Source: JAJTFA01 sp044351265
GTDB taxonomy: Bacteria > Bacteroidota > Bacteroidia > UKL13-3
Length of the DNA: 41,161 nt
Reading direction: 5' to 3'
Assembly: GCA_044351265.1 (NCBI GenBank)
Contig: JBILGC010000014.1
Coordinates: 1 to 41,161 of the forward strand
Below are positions 24,160 to 32,920 of the stretch, piece by piece. Under the pieces are notes generated by a model that searched no databases, was not told the origin of the DNA, and saw nothing but the letters and a program-made list of their open reading frames with translations. Position numbers and translations under genes: made by a program. Within the stretch, counting starts at the first letter, position 1; every line of letters starts with the position of its first letter.

Positions 24160-27100
24160 ATGAAAAAATTAAACATCATTAGCCACCTATCTCTTGTTAT
24201 CCTTTTTGGCCTAACAGGAACTATGATGCTATTGACCCATCCCATAAAACGTAAAAAAATCCCCAAGCGCGATCGCATGGATTTGGCATGGAAGCAAGAA
24301 GCGGAATTAACAGCAGACCCGGCAACAGGAGAAGTTCCTTCAGAGCGACTATATGCTGCATGGAAGTACATGCAAACACTTCTTGGCAGATATGGTAAAG
24401 CAGCCATACCCGGTGTGCAATGGACAGAAAGAGGTCCCAATAACTGCGGAGGCAGAACAAGAGCTGTGTGTGTTGATCTTAATGATCCAACAAGAAAAAC
24501 CCTTTGGGTAGGAGGAGTAAACGGGGGTCTATGGAAAACCACCGACATAACAGCAGCTCAACCCAATTGGACCGTTACAAACGATTTCTTCCAAAATCTG
24601 GCCATCACTTATATAGAGCAGGCTCCTGCAAATCCGCAGGTAATGTATTTTTGCACCGGAGAAGGCAATGGAAATGTTGATGCGGCCCGTGGTTTAGGTG
24701 TTTGGAAAAGTATAAACGGAGGCAATACATGGTCTCAACTATCTGCAACCAATAATAGCAGTTATTTCTTTTGCCAGAAAGTTTTTGCACTTGGAGGAGG
24801 CGATACCGTTTTTGTTGCCACGACAACGGGGCTATATCGCTCCTTAAACGGAGGCACATCATTTACGCGTGTGCTGGGCACATCAAGCACCATTGCGTAT
24901 GATATTGAAAGGGCTGCCAATCGAACCTTGTATGCAACGATTTCAACAGGTGGAAGCAATACAGGTGTAATCCATAAATCTTTTGACGGAGGTGCAACCT
25001 GGAATGCCCTAACATTGCCATCATTCCTGACTGAAAGAGAGATTGAAATTGCCATGGCAGAAAATGATACCAATACCATCTGGGGACTCGTAGAGAATGG
25101 TGGTAGAATAACAGCCATTATCAGGAGTATCAATGCAGGAACCACTTGGGATACCACAGCTTCTCATCCTGTTGATGCAGATCCGGGTGTTTCACAAGGC
25201 GGATCAGTATGGAAAGACTTCAGTCGCGGGCAGGCATGGTATGATTTATCTATTGCAGTTGACCCAAATAATGCCAATGTATGTTTTGTTGGCGGAATAG
25301 ACTTATTTAAAACATCAAACAGTGGAGCAAGTTGGCAGCAAGTATCGCATTGGTATGGAGGATTCGGTTTTCAGGAGGTGCATGCCGATCAGCATTACGC
25401 CATGTTTGAACCAGGAAACTCTAATGTAATATACTTTACCAATGATGGTGGCATATATCGTTCAGGCAATGCTACAGCATCCATACCGGTAATTGATTCG
25501 AAGGAGTATGGCTATAATACCACACAGTTTTATGCATGCGCCATACATCCGGGTTCCGGTGTAAACTATTTTCTTGCCGGAGCGCAGGATAACGGATCAC
25601 ACCGATTCAGCAGCGCGGGCATAAATAGTACAGTTGAGGTAACAGGGGGTGATGGAGCATTTGTGCACATAGATCAAAACCAGCCTCAATTTCAGTTTAC
25701 TTCTTACGTGTATAATAATTACAGACGATCAACCAATAGCGGAAGCAGTTTCAGTAATGTAGACTTTGGAAATACAGGTTCGTTTATCAATCCAACTGAT
25801 TATGATGATACTTTAAACGTATTTTATGGCAATTACGCCTCGAATCTTTACCTCCGCTGGAATAATCCGCAAAGTGGAAACTCACGAGATACCATACGCG
25901 TAAACGCATTCAATGGTATTATTACGCATGTTAGGGTCTCGCCTAATAGACTGAGAAGAGTTTATTTTGGAACCAGCAGCGGTCGTGTGGTAAGAGTTGA
26001 TAGTGCCACAGCACCTGCTGCTGCCATCACCGCTACCCAAATTAATTCTGGAGCTGGTATGCCTACCGGCAGTGTTTCTTGTATTGAAGTGGAGCGAGGT
26101 AATGAAAACCATATTTTGATAACCTTCTCCAACTATGGCGTAAACAGTGTTTGGGAAACCAGAAATGGCGGCACCAGCTGGACAAGTGTTGAAGGCAATG
26201 TACCTGATATGCCTGTTAGATGGGCCTTATTTAATCCTGATAAGCCATGGCAAGCGCTGCTTGCCACAGAATTAGGAGTATGGAGCACAGATACACTTCG
26301 TGGCACTACAACCGACTGGCAACCATCAAGCAGCGGATTGGCAAATGTGAGGGTAACTCAACTGCATATGCGCACTAGTGATAAATTGGTTATCGCATCA
26401 ACGCATGGACGCGGTTTGTTTTCAAGCGATATTTTCATGGATCCATTTGCTGATTTTACTTCCAATAAAAGGGTGTCCTACATTAATAAGCCTATACAGT
26501 TTAGCAGCACCTCATCAAAAGCTACAACCTATTTATGGAATTTTGGTGATGGTACCAACAGCACTGCAGCCAATCCATTAAAAGTTTACACCACTGCAGG
26601 CACTTATTCAGTTACGCTAACCATTAACGGGGGCCTCTCTACAAAAACATTAACCAATTATATCACCATTCTTCCCTTCAGAGGAATTCCATACTTGCTT
26701 GCAAACGGAGGGAACTTTGAAACCAATACAGGAGACTTTGTGCCTGAAACTCCCTCAGGCACTGCATTTGTGAGAGGCAATTCAACTACTGCAGGTAAAA
26801 GTGGGGTGCGCAGCAACAGCAATGCATGGGTAACAGGCTTAAGCGGAAATTATCTTGATAATACAACGGCCTATCTATATTCGCCTTCTTTTAATATGAC
26901 CGCAAGCGGAACCTATACCCTTAGCTTTTATACGAAGAATATTTTTGAAACTGGCTATGATGGCTATTTGCTGCAATACACCCTGAATGGCGGTGATACT
27001 TGGATTTATTTAGGCAATGCAGTTCAAACCAACTGGTATGATTATGCAAACACTGCAGGCGGTAGACCGTTCCCAACCGGTCAGCCATTTTTTAATGCTA

Positions 27101-27801
27101 CCAGTAGCAACTATTCGTTACGCAGTTTCAATGTGAGTTCACTGGCAGGCAATAATAATGTTTGCTTTCGTTTTGTTTTCAGATCTGATGTTTCAGCTAA
27201 TGCTGCGGGCCTCGCAATAGATGACTTTGAGTTAACTGGTCCAACAAATAACGCTTTGCCTGTTAGCCTGCTTTCTTTTGCAGCCAAACGGATTTCGAAA
27301 AATGAAGTGATGATAAACTGGCTTACCGGAAATGAACTGAACAATAAAGGATTTGATGTTGAACGAAGCCGTAACTTTAATGAAGGTTTTGAATCCATAG
27401 GTTTTGTAAGCGGTAATGGGAATAGCAAGGAGAAACAGGCGTATCAATTATTGGATGAAAACAACCCGCATGCACTATCCTTCTATCGCTTAAAACAAAC
27501 GGATATGGATGGAACGTTTGTATACTCAGACGTGATTGTGGTAAAATTACCTGATGAAACAGAGGTTCCAAAATTAATGGAGGTGTGGCCTACTGCCAAT
27601 GAAAAGCAATTTGTTATTCATGGTAACTTTAGTGGTAATGCCAAGTTGATGCTTTTCGCAAGCAATGGACAGTTGATTGCAAACAAGAATATAACCAATC
27701 AGGAAAAGCTTTCGTTGGAAAATGTACCTTCAGGAATATATTTCCTTATGGTTACCGGATCTGACAACAGGCAACAAACCATTAAACTGTTGGTACCTTA
27801 A
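24160..27801 (+). CDS. Large secreted BNR-propeller/PKD protein with degenerate T9SS sorting domain
   Basis: This 1213-residue protein (1223 if the in-frame ATG at 24130 is used) has an N-terminal hydrophobic segment without a crisp cleavage site. Sialidase-like propeller repeats follow, with Asp boxes such as KSINGGNTW, RSLNGGTSF, KSFDGGATW, RSINAGTTW and RNGGTSW spread over about residues 90-740. A PKD domain (about 762-840; LWNFGDGTNS) comes next, then a discoidin/jelly-roll-like segment (about 850-1030), and the LLSFAAK...NNKGFDVERS...FYRLKQTDMDG module (about 1035-1135). The last 72 residues resemble a type A T9SS sorting domain, but the usual PNP start is WPTAN. No catalytic Asp/Glu dyad is evident, so a binding or adhesive role is as likely as glycoside cleavage. 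It is secreted to the cell surface by inference. Confidence 0.83.
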   Translation: MKKLNIISHLSLVILFGLTGTMMLLTHPIKRKKIPKRDRMDLAWKQEAELTADPATGEVPSERLYAAWKYMQTLLGRYGKAAIPGVQWTERGPNNCGGRTRAVCVDLNDPTRKTLWVGGVNGGLWKTTDITAAQPNWTVTNDFFQNLAITYIEQAPANPQVMYFCTGEGNGNVDAARGLGVWKSINGGNTWSQLSATNNSSYFFCQKVFALGGGDTVFVATTTGLYRSLNGGTSFTRVLGTSSTIAYDIERAANRTLYATISTGGSNTGVIHKSFDGGATWNALTLPSFLTEREIEIAMAENDTNTIWGLVENGGRITAIIRSINAGTTWDTTASHPVDADPGVSQGGSVWKDFSRGQAWYDLSIAVDPNNANVCFVGGIDLFKTSNSGASWQQVSHWYGGFGFQEVHADQHYAMFEPGNSNVIYFTNDGGIYRSGNATASIPVIDSKEYGYNTTQFYACAIHPGSGVNYFLAGAQDNGSHRFSSAGINSTVEVTGGDGAFVHIDQNQPQFQFTSYVYNNYRRSTNSGSSFSNVDFGNTGSFINPTDYDDTLNVFYGNYASNLYLRWNNPQSGNSRDTIRVNAFNGIITHVRVSPNRLRRVYFGTSSGRVVRVDSATAPAAAITATQINSGAGMPTGSVSCIEVERGNENHILITFSNYGVNSVWETRNGGTSWTSVEGNVPDMPVRWALFNPDKPWQALLATELGVWSTDTLRGTTTDWQPSSSGLANVRVTQLHMRTSDKLVIASTHGRGLFSSDIFMDPFADFTSNKRVSYINKPIQFSSTSSKATTYLWNFGDGTNSTAANPLKVYTTAGTYSVTLTINGGLSTKTLTNYITILPFRGIPYLLANGGNFETNTGDFVPETPSGTAFVRGNSTTAGKSGVRSNSNAWVTGLSGNYLDNTTAYLYSPSFNMTASGTYTLSFYTKNIFETGYDGYLLQYTLNGGDTWIYLGNAVQTNWYDYANTAGGRPFPTGQPFFNATSSNYSLRSFNVSSLAGNNNVCFRFVFRSDVSANAAGLAIDDFELTGPTNNALPVSLLSFAAKRISKNEVMINWLTGNELNNKGFDVERSRNFNEGFESIGFVSGNGNSKEKQAYQLLDENNPHALSFYRLKQTDMDGTFVYSDVIVVKLPDETEVPKLMEVWPTANEKQFVIHGNFSGNAKLMLFASNGQLIANKNITNQEKLSLENVPSGIYFLMVTGSDNRQQTIKLLVP

Positions 27802-27843
27802 TAGTTGACTGATTTAGTTTATGTTTTATTAGATGCTTCTGCT

Positions 27844-27851
27844 TATCTTTG
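27844..27851 (+). promoter_or_regulatory. -7 promoter element of the TrhO gene
   Basis: TATCTTTG is a perfect TAnnTTTG element 25 bases before the ATG at 27877. No clear TTTG is found 19-20 bases upstream, so the -33 element is weak or absent. Confidence 0.5.
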
Positions 27852-27876
27852 CCGCTTATTCTAATCCATCTTGCAT

Positions 27877-28809
27877 ATGGAAAGAAAACCATTTCTTGTA
27901 TTAGCATACTATCATTATACCCGGATAGAAAATCCGGAAGAGTTATCTGCACAGCATTTAACTTATTGCAAATCCATAGGCCTACGAGGGCGCATTTATT
28001 TTGCCCATGAGGGCATTAACGGCACCATTAGCGGCACGCGTGCAGCTTGCGAGCAATATATGGCAGACCTAAAGGTCGACCCACGCTTTGAAAAGATAGA
28101 ATTCAAGGTTGATGAGGTTAATGAGCATGCATTTACCCGAATGCATGTTAGACCTAAAAAGGAGATTGTTCATTCCGGGCTTCGTAATCCTAATGATATT
28201 GATCCTACCAAAGAAACCGGCAAACACTTAAGAGGCCAAGAGTTTTTGGAATTTAAAGACAAAGATGACGTGGTCATTCTGGATGTTCGTTCAAACTACG
28301 AAACACGTTTAGGAAAGTTCAAGAATGCCGTTACACTTGACATAGAAAATTTCAGAGAATTTCCTTCTAAACTTCCTGAATTGGAAAAATATAAGGACAA
28401 GAAAGTAGTTACAGTGTGTACCGGTGGCATCAAGTGTGAAAAGGCATCTGCATTGCTGCTTAAAGAAGGATTTAAAGATGTTTACCAACTTCATAACGGA
28501 ATAATTGGTTATGCCAAAGAAACCGGAGGAAAGGATTTTGAAGGTGTATTATATGTTTTTGACGGAAGGGTGAGTGTTCCGGTAAATGAGGTTAATCCGA
28601 CAGCAATAGCTAATTGTAGCAGATGTGGAAATCCAACAACACGCAACTTAAACTGTGCAAACGTTGAATGCAATGAGCAGTTCAATATGTGCCAAACCTG
28701 CAGCGAGGAAATGGAAGGTGCGTGCAGTCATACATGCAAAACGCATCCAAGAAAAAGGCTATATAATGGAACCGGATACTATACAAGGCCTCCTGTTGAA
28801 ATGGCTTAA
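27877..28809 (+). CDS. trhO: tRNA uridine(34) 5-hydroxylase TrhO (rhodanese family)
   Basis: The 310-residue protein has the YceA/TrhO architecture. The N-terminal acylphosphatase-like domain (about 1-95; FAHEGINGTISG) is followed by a rhodanese domain (about 120-215; ILDVRSNYE and the active-site loop CTGGIKCEKA with Cys181) and a Cys-rich C-terminal segment (CSRCGNP, MCQTC, CSHTC) that may bind metal. TrhO hydroxylates U34 of certain tRNAs to 5-hydroxyuridine using O2, improving decoding. I chose ATG 27877 because the conserved MERKPFLVLAYY start fits; an in-frame TTG lies two codons upstream. It has its own -7 promoter element. Confidence 0.93.
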   Translation: MERKPFLVLAYYHYTRIENPEELSAQHLTYCKSIGLRGRIYFAHEGINGTISGTRAACEQYMADLKVDPRFEKIEFKVDEVNEHAFTRMHVRPKKEIVHSGLRNPNDIDPTKETGKHLRGQEFLEFKDKDDVVILDVRSNYETRLGKFKNAVTLDIENFREFPSKLPELEKYKDKKVVTVCTGGIKCEKASALLLKEGFKDVYQLHNGIIGYAKETGGKDFEGVLYVFDGRVSVPVNEVNPTAIANCSRCGNPTTRNLNCANVECNEQFNMCQTCSEEMEGACSHTCKTHPRKRLYNGTGYYTRPPVEMA

Positions 28810-28864
28810 TATCTTGGTTATATTTATCTTGAATCTGAGTCGAAAAATCTAATTCTAATTCTCC

Positions 28865-29428
28865 ATGCAGAATTATCATTTTTTATCAATCGTAATAATC
28901 TTGCTTCTTCAATTTACAAGTGGCGCATGTCAAAAAAAGATGAGCGAATATATTTCAGATGAGCATGCCGGATTCAACGGTAGTTTTGAGATAGTTAAAA
29001 ATAATCTTCCAGTGAACTGGTTTATTTATTCGCCTTCTACTGTTCTCAATTCCTCTTTTACATTGCAATTATCTTCAGATGCAACCGATGGAAAACAATC
29101 ACTTTTTTTTGATGTAAAATCTTGTGAAGAAACCGGTGGCTGGCACTCTCCGGGCATAGCCAAAGAATTGCCGGTGAGACCAGGACAAAAAGTTGAGATT
29201 AAAATACAACTAAAAAATGTAGGCAGCAAATACAGGATTCAATTGCATCCTGTCAATGCAAAGGATAAAAGTAGAGGCATTGATATCGTTCAAACCGAAT
29301 CACACAATTGGAGAATAGTCACTCATGACATAACAATACCCGATCAAATGAATTCATTAAGGTTTGAATTTAATGTATTATCTGCAGGGAAATGTTGGAT
29401 AGATGATGTGCGCATCTATATTAAGTAA
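28865..29428 (+). CDS. Small lipoprotein with carbohydrate-binding-like beta-sandwich
   Basis: The 187-residue protein has a signal peptide and a lipobox-like SGAC (Cys22), predicting lipidation. The mature part reads as a jelly-roll domain like the CBM_4_9/galactose-binding fold: FNGSFEIVKNNLPVNW near its start, LPVRPGQKVEIKIQL in the middle and CWIDDVRIY at the end, the last being a typical closing strand of such domains. Sugar or surface-polymer binding is inferred from fold only. It starts 55 bases after the TrhO stop and ends before a strong bidirectional terminator. Confidence 0.7.
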   Translation: MQNYHFLSIVIILLLQFTSGACQKKMSEYISDEHAGFNGSFEIVKNNLPVNWFIYSPSTVLNSSFTLQLSSDATDGKQSLFFDVKSCEETGGWHSPGIAKELPVRPGQKVEIKIQLKNVGSKYRIQLHPVNAKDKSRGIDIVQTESHNWRIVTHDITIPDQMNSLRFEFNVLSAGKCWIDDVRIYIK

Positions 29429-29454
29429 TGTGATCATTTTTGATTGAACATATG

Positions 29455-29487
29455 AAAACGGCTGCCAAGTTGACAAGGCAGCCGTTT
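29455..29487. terminator. Bidirectional terminator between convergent genes
   Basis: AAACGGCTGCC (29456-29466) and GGCAGCCGTTT (29477-29487) form a perfect 11-bp stem with a 10-base loop. It sits between the plus-strand lipoprotein and the minus-strand His-rich lipoprotein and can serve both, with short T runs either way. Confidence 0.85.
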
Positions 29488-29493
29488 AAGTTG

Positions 29494-30054
29494 TTACTGA
29501 ATTTTAACTGGAAAAGTTACATCCAAATCCGTTGAACCGGCCTGTGGATCGGTTGATTTTGGTGCTGCAGAGGTATAGTGTTTCAGCATACATCTAAGCG
29601 TACCAAGAACAGAACCATTGGATGATGTTTGTGCGGTAAAAGCTAATCCCAGTGGCATATTTTTACTATCGTTATCACGATTGCTGATAAGCAAACGACC
29701 CGTACCAGATGTATAAAAGAACTGGTGTTCATTGCCATACTTTCTTATCTCAGGAGTAACATCTAAAGCAGGAGATTTACTTTCATCCAGCAAAACAACA
29801 GTTACATTAAAAGCACTGTCAATTGGAAGTGCAATGGTATCAGTGGTAATCGCTGTACCTGGCCCGGCCGGCTGTGACCATTTAAAGGTGCGCACAGTAT
29901 TGTTTACTGTATTCGTAAAAGTAAGTCTAGCTGAAGTGATGAGTTCATTTTCATGGTCATGGTCGTGGTCATCATGATCATCTTTACAAGATGTAAAAAA
30001 TGTTGAGCTAGCAATACATGCGCCCAGTATGAATAAAAAATATTGTTTTTTCAT
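29494..30054 (-). CDS. Lipoprotein with His/Asp-rich metal-binding N-terminus
   Basis: The 186-residue protein has a signal peptide with lipobox FTSC (Cys23). Immediately after it comes CKDDHDDHDHDHENE, with four His and many Asp/Glu, a likely flexible site for zinc or similar transition metals. The rest (ARLTFTNTVNNTVRTFKW and IALPIDSAFNVTVVLLDE) is beta-rich and matches no family I can name beyond similar Bacteroidota lipoproteins encoded with TonB receptors. It is the last gene of a minus-strand group, 30 bases after the TonB-dependent receptor, which suggests a surface-exposed or periplasmic metal-capture partner of that receptor. Confidence 0.78.
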   Translation of the reverse strand: MKKQYFLFILGACIASSTFFTSCKDDHDDHDHDHENELITSARLTFTNTVNNTVRTFKWSQPAGPGTAITTDTIALPIDSAFNVTVVLLDESKSPALDVTPEIRKYGNEHQFFYTSGTGRLLISNRDNDSKNMPLGLAFTAQTSSNGSVLGTLRCMLKHYTSAAPKSTDPQAGSTDLDVTFPVKIQ

Positions 30055-30084
30055 AAATGTATTTTATTTAATTGTTTTTAATTG

Positions 30085-32427
30085 TTATTGTTTTACCGGT
30101 GTTGAAAATGTGAACGGGATAGACAGGCGCAACACCAGATTAAAGCCTGTATCATCCGTAAAGTATCTGAATCTACTCAGATAATCGCGATAGCGGGTAT
30201 TAAACAAATTGTTCAGGTCCATGCTCAGCATCCAGTTATTGTTAACCACTTTAATATATGTTCTGGCATGCAATCCCATTAGAAAGTAAGCCGGTGGCGG
30301 ATCAGCGTAATCAATGCCTGTAATAAACCTGAATTGCCTCATTACATAATTGCTGCGTAACTCTACAGCAGTTTGACTCAATCGTATACCATCATTAAAT
30401 AAATAGCCGGCATGTATACGCAGTCTGTTTGCCGGCATGTAAATGAGAGGCTCATTGCTGTTAACGTCATTGGCATGCAAATAGGAAAAAGCTATTCCTG
30501 TTTGCCAATGCTTAAGCCATGCTTTCTCTGCATGAATATCGACACCATTTAACCATGCATTTGTTTGGCTAAACTGAAACGTAGGGAAAGCCCCTCTAAT
30601 GGTTAAGGTAGGTTGCAGGTTAGGTTGCTGATAGATAAAATCTGTTATGTAATGAGAGTAAACACCAATTTCTATTCGAGTGGTTTTGGCCTCTTTTTTA
30701 ATCACTGCATCCAGCATAAGAGATTGCTCAGGTTTCAGCTTATTATCTCCAATTTCATAACTTGCATTAGCAGCATGCAGACCATTGCTATAAAGCTCAT
30801 TTATGGCAGGCGCACGCCAACCTGTAGAAGCTGTAGTGGTAAGTATCCACTGTCTCGGCATTAAGCGCACCAATGAAATGATTCCGTTGAAATTATTGAA
30901 TATTCTGCTTTCATCCAGTTCATTAAACCTTCGTGTAGAGTTTGCATTAAGCCAACGCATATCATAACGCAAGCCGGCCTCCAATATCCAGTTCGCATGC
31001 TCCCATTTTTCTATTAGGTATATCCCTGCTGTATGTGCATTAAAGTTAGGGATAATAAATGCCACTCCCGCAGCATCATTCTGCTGATGCATCCAGCTTA
31101 TACCCAGCTTCCCCTTTACGTGCTTCATTAGTTCATGCTCCCATTTAATATCTGTATTCAGGCTATACAGACGTAAATCATATGCAGGCCTGTTTCTGAT
31201 GGCTTGATTAAAAGGTCGATCAGTATCATATTCTTCACGCATATTTTGCTGATAGGATTGTTGCAATACTACCCTACTTTTATCTGTTGTGAACCATGTT
31301 AATTTCATGGATACCAAATCATGGGTAACTTGCTGAAAAGGTCTATCAATTTTATAAGTAAACGGATTCACAACTAGCGGTTGGCTACGCCTCAATGCAG
31401 CTAGCAAATCATTTGCATTACCCATATGCGAACCAATAAAAATTCCAATCTGCGAATAAAATTTACTGTAATAAAATTCGGTATAAAATCGCTTAACCCG
31501 ATAGGCGGTTGCTAAAGAAAAATTTCGGTCACTTAATCCGGTATTAGAGATCACATAATCAGGAGCTCGGCTATCACCAGCTTTTCGCATACTGCCTTGC
31601 AGGCGCCAACTTAGTTGGTTATTTTGCAGATGTGTGCCTTCGGCAGTTAATGAAACCGCACCCTGCATATTATTGCTTAAACCCTGAATCTGGAATATGC
31701 CGCCTGCACCTTTTTCATTGCGGTAATCACGTGGTGAAATTCTAATCACCCCACCAATGGCTTCAGCTCCAAACTCAACAGCAGATGCTCCCTTAATCAC
31801 CTCTACCCTATTGGCAACAAACGGATCTATTTCCGGACCATGCTCAGCACCCCAATTCTGTCCTTCCTGCCTTACACCTGCATTTAGCATTAATACCCTA
31901 TTGCTGTGCAATCCTCTTATAACAGGTTTGGCAATATTGGGTCCGCTGTTCAACAATGTTATACCATTAATAATCGATAGCATTTCACTGATATTTTGTC
32001 CCCTATTATTTTCAGCCTGCTCGGCATTGATCACAGATTTGTGTTGCGTACTGAAGGTTGGATCATCAACATTACGCTGATTTATGATAACGGTTTCATG
32101 AAGGTGATAAGATTCCGGGCACATAAAGATTTCAACCCTATCTCTTGCCGGAACATTCACAAACACTTGAACAGGATGGTAGCCTAAACTGGTAACTTGT
32201 AGTTTTACCTCACCCGCTTTAATGGAATCAAAGCGTGTAAAGCCTTCTTCGTTGGTGGCATGCAAATGTCTATGCCCTTTCACAGCAACAGAAGCAGCTG
32301 GAAGGGGTTGATGTGTAATGCTATCACGCACCCACACATTGAGTACAAATGTTTGATTGTTTTTTACCGGTTGAGCCTCTAATAATAAAGACAGCAACAG
32401 GCAGCAAAACACGAAAAAGTATTTCAA
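30085..32427 (-). CDS. TonB-dependent outer-membrane receptor, probably for a metal ion or chelate
   Basis: The 780-residue protein has a signal peptide (about 1-18), a carboxypeptidase-regulatory-like beta-sandwich (about 28-110; PLPAASVAVKG), a plug domain (about 115-240; NRGQNISEMLSIINGI, VIRGLHSNRVLML, ANRVEVIKGASAVEFGAEAIGG) and a 22-strand-type barrel to the C-terminus (RLSIPFTF near the end). It imports a substrate across the outer membrane at the expense of TonB/ExbBD energy. The His-rich proteins encoded on both sides (44 and 30 bases away) argue for zinc or another transition metal, as in ZnuD-like receptors. No SusD partner is present, so polysaccharide uptake is unlikely. The substrate is an inference. 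Confidence 0.9.
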   Translation of the reverse strand: MKYFFVFCCLLLSLLLEAQPVKNNQTFVLNVWVRDSITHQPLPAASVAVKGHRHLHATNEEGFTRFDSIKAGEVKLQVTSLGYHPVQVFVNVPARDRVEIFMCPESYHLHETVIINQRNVDDPTFSTQHKSVINAEQAENNRGQNISEMLSIINGITLLNSGPNIAKPVIRGLHSNRVLMLNAGVRQEGQNWGAEHGPEIDPFVANRVEVIKGASAVEFGAEAIGGVIRISPRDYRNEKGAGGIFQIQGLSNNMQGAVSLTAEGTHLQNNQLSWRLQGSMRKAGDSRAPDYVISNTGLSDRNFSLATAYRVKRFYTEFYYSKFYSQIGIFIGSHMGNANDLLAALRRSQPLVVNPFTYKIDRPFQQVTHDLVSMKLTWFTTDKSRVVLQQSYQQNMREEYDTDRPFNQAIRNRPAYDLRLYSLNTDIKWEHELMKHVKGKLGISWMHQQNDAAGVAFIIPNFNAHTAGIYLIEKWEHANWILEAGLRYDMRWLNANSTRRFNELDESRIFNNFNGIISLVRLMPRQWILTTTASTGWRAPAINELYSNGLHAANASYEIGDNKLKPEQSLMLDAVIKKEAKTTRIEIGVYSHYITDFIYQQPNLQPTLTIRGAFPTFQFSQTNAWLNGVDIHAEKAWLKHWQTGIAFSYLHANDVNSNEPLIYMPANRLRIHAGYLFNDGIRLSQTAVELRSNYVMRQFRFITGIDYADPPPAYFLMGLHARTYIKVVNNNWMLSMDLNNLFNTRYRDYLSRFRYFTDDTGFNLVLRLSIPFTFSTPVKQ

Positions 32428-32471
32428 GCCGATTAATAATTAGCGCCTAAAAAAAGAAAAATACTTAGGTG

Positions 32472-32861
32472 TTAGGCTTGTGGCGGGCCCTTATTTAACA
32501 AGAGAACTATGGCTCCCTTATACGCTAAGCTGAAATAAGGTTTAAACTTAACTGTAAATTCAAGGTTTATAAATGAAGAGTTATGATGGGTTAAGTCAAT
32601 AGAACCAACAAAGTGAAAATGGCATGTAAAACACTTAGTTGTTTCGCGCTGAAGGTGGTTGCCATGTTCACAATGATAACCGATACTAGGCTGGCAGAAT
32701 AAATCATCCAAGTCGCAATGGTGATTTTCCGTAATTTCATGATGCAAAAGTGAAGAAAGGTGCTCGTCTTCGGCATGGTGATGCAGCGCATTAAATGGCA
32801 ACAGTGTAATCTGAAAGATAACCAGCAGGAATAAAGCAATATGTGTTAAATGTTTCTTCAA
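32472..32861 (-). CDS. Small His/Cys-rich secreted or membrane protein
   Basis: The 129-residue protein starts with a hydrophobic segment (residues 7-26, signal peptide or anchor) and then becomes extraordinarily His-rich: 17 His in total by my count, with HHHAEDEH (27-34), HH at 40-41 and 47-48, CEHGNH (64-69) and CFTCHFHF (77-84), plus five Cys. A second hydrophobic stretch and the ending KGPPQA resemble small Bacteroidota proteins that precede metal-related TonB receptors, some of them called DUF2946-like; I am unsure of the family. The start is TTG with an in-frame TAA six codons upstream, and no ATG is available. It is the first gene of the three-gene minus-strand group. Confidence 0.72.
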   Translation of the reverse strand: MKKHLTHIALFLLVIFQITLLPFNALHHHAEDEHLSSLLHHEITENHHCDLDDLFCQPSIGYHCEHGNHLQRETTKCFTCHFHFVGSIDLTHHNSSFINLEFTVKFKPYFSLAYKGAIVLLLNKGPPQA

Positions 32862-32920
32862 TTGATTGTAAACATATTAATAATACTCAGCCGGCTGTGT
32901 TCTTTGTTGAGTTCAATGTC

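Noticed and set aside
24141..24548. A 135-codon minus-strand open frame opposite the start of the large BNR protein
   Set aside because: It is antisense to well-conserved propeller sequence, and no signal or family pattern is seen.
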